Assembly: GCA_003159055.1 (NCBI GenBank)
Contig: PMLH01000437.1
Location: forward strand, 1-8,661
Direction: 5' to 3'
Source of the DNA: Myxococcales bacterium
GTDB lineage: Bacteria; Myxococcota; Polyangia; Fen-1088
Length of the DNA stretch: 8,661 nt
In this document: positions 7,579 to 8,661 of the stretch, one piece after another
How the letters are laid out: the number at the start of each line of letters is the position of its first letter
How positions within the stretch are numbered: the stretch's first letter is position 1
The notes under the pieces: model-generated
Database searches by the model: none
Told to the model about the DNA's origin: nothing
The model's input: only the letters and a program-made list of their open reading frames with translations
Made by a program: the position numbers and the translations under genes

Positions 7579-8661
7579 TCAGTCCATCGCCTGCCGGACG
7601 CGCGGCTCGATTTCGTCGACCGTGATTTCCGACTGCTGGCGCGTGGTCAGGTCGCGCAGGATGAGCTTACCGGTGGCGAGCTCATTGTCGCCAACGATGA
7701 GCGCCAATCGCGCGCGCAAAGCGTCGGCGCGCTTGAGCTGGCCTTTGAGGGCGACGTCGCGGTGCTCGATTTCCGTACGAATGCCGGCCAAACGCAGTCG
7801 GTGCGCGACGGGGAGGGCGAAGCTGCGCGCCTTTTCCCCGAGGGCGGCGATGAACAGGGTCAGGCCGGACTCGAAACTTTCGGCCGGCGTGGTCATCGCC
7901 AGGAGCACCCGTTCAACGCCCATGCCGAAGCCCATGGCCGGTATGTCCGGGCCGCCCAACGACGACACCAGCTTGTCGTATCGCCCGCCGCCGCACACGG
8001 TGTTCTGCGCCCCCAAGTCGCCGACCTTGGCTTTGATCTCGAAGATCGTGCCGGTGTAGTAGTCGAGGCCGCGTACCAGGCGCGGGTCGAGACTGCACTC
8101 GACGCCCAGGTCGGTCAGATGCTGGCGCACCGACTCGAAGTGGCGCTTGGAGCCATCTCCCAGCACGTCGAGCAGGATAGGGGCCTTCGCACATAGCGCC
8201 TGTACCTCGGGATCTTTGGAATCGAGAATGCGCAGCGGGTTCGTCTCAAGCCGCCTCCGCGAGAAGTCGTCGAGCTTGTCAACAGCGCGCGAGAAGTACG
8301 CGCGCAGGGTTTCGCGGTAGGCGAGTCGTTCTTCCGGCGCGCCGAGGCTGTTGACCGCGACCTCGACGTCGCCGCGCTTGATGCCAAGCTCGCCAAGCAG
8401 CGCGACCAGCATCGCGATCATTTCTGCGTCGATGGCCGGGCCGGGCGGGCCGAACACCTCGGCGCCAATCTGGTGAAACTGACGCAAGCGACCGCGTTGG
8501 GCGCGCTCGTGGCGGAACATGGGGCCGAGGTAGTACCAGCGCGTGACCGGCTCGCGGTTCCACAGCGATCCGGCGACGTAGGCGCGCACGGCCGATGCGG
8601 TTCCTTCCGGCCGCAGGCTGACGGATTTCCCGTCGCGGTCGTCGAAGGTGTACATCTGCTT
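7579..8661 (-). CDS. hisS: Histidyl-tRNA synthetase (5' end beyond window)
   Basis: A class II aminoacyl-tRNA synthetase that charges tRNA-His in the cytoplasm. The visible 360 residues start in frame at the window edge (KQMYTFDDRDG), so about 50-60 N-terminal residues including motif 1 are missing compared with the usual length of about 420. Seen are SLRPEGTASAVRAY (15-28), motif 2 FRHERAQRGRLRQFHQIGAE (49-68), the histidine-specific LVRGLDYYTGTIFE (195-208), GGGRYDKL (224-231), motif 3 AMGFGMGVERVL (242-253), and a C-terminal anticodon-binding domain with the IVGDNELATGKLILRDL type ending. All expected motifs are intact. It converges on the diadenylate cyclase gene with a 56-base gap. The gene begins outside the window, so its promoter is not visible. 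Confidence 0.97.
   Translation of the reverse strand, partial: KQMYTFDDRDGKSVSLRPEGTASAVRAYVAGSLWNREPVTRWYYLGPMFRHERAQRGRLRQFHQIGAEVFGPPGPAIDAEMIAMLVALLGELGIKRGDVEVAVNSLGAPEERLAYRETLRAYFSRAVDKLDDFSRRRLETNPLRILDSKDPEVQALCAKAPILLDVLGDGSKRHFESVRQHLTDLGVECSLDPRLVRGLDYYTGTIFEIKAKVGDLGAQNTVCGGGRYDKLVSSLGGPDIPAMGFGMGVERVLLAMTTPAESFESGLTLFIAALGEKARSFALPVAHRLRLAGIRTEIEHRDVALKGQLKRADALRARLALIVGDNELATGKLILRDLTTRQQSEITVDEIEPRVRQAMD

Overview
The window is a GC-rich, densely coded bacterial chromosome segment with eight genes that can be supported: a fragment at each edge and six complete genes. A probable outer-membrane lipoprotein and two exported proteins indicate a Gram-negative cell. The codon bias, cysteine-containing secreted hypothetical protein, diadenylate cyclase and XPB-Bax1 pair would fit a deltaproteobacterial or myxobacterial-type lineage, but this placement is inference and no taxonomic marker here settles it. 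There is no CRISPR array, insertion sequence, tRNA or rRNA that I can support.

Layout, left to right. Bases 1-71 (minus) are the first 23 codons of a phosphofructokinase, probably of the pyrophosphate-dependent type. Its upstream region (72-360) has no gene but holds a set of inverted and direct repeats (three copies of a GAAGGAACCC arm in mixed orientation) that could form two mutually exclusive hairpins. Bases 361-960 (minus) encode a small exported six-cysteine protein of unknown function, and its ribosome-binding site lies inside a perfect inverted repeat. Divergent from it, 1041-1688 (plus) encodes a small lipoprotein that looks like the N-terminal start and the C-terminal end of a bacterial alpha-2-macroglobulin joined in frame with the whole middle missing.

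Three minus-strand genes follow. In transcription order they are a YceI-like exported lipid-binding protein (4385-4951), an archaeal-type short XPB helicase (2933-4294) and Bax1, a DUF790 nuclease (1714-2946). XPB and Bax1 overlap by 14 nt and form the known helicase-nuclease partnership of archaeal-type nucleotide excision repair. YceI may only share the transcript.

On the plus strand are a multi-pass GT-C type glycosyltransferase-like membrane protein (5104-6591) and a diadenylate cyclase with the domain order of archaeal DacZ (6641-7522), which would make c-di-AMP. Converging on them from the right edge is histidyl-tRNA synthetase (hisS, 7579-8661, 5' end cut off by the window).

The most interesting points are the internally deleted alpha-2-macroglobulin, the XPB-Bax1 pair in a bacterium, the DacZ-like cyclase with a variant RHR motif, and several possible leader or translational control structures (92-181, 962-982, 5015-5107). 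I do not see a clear, wholly new multi-gene system.
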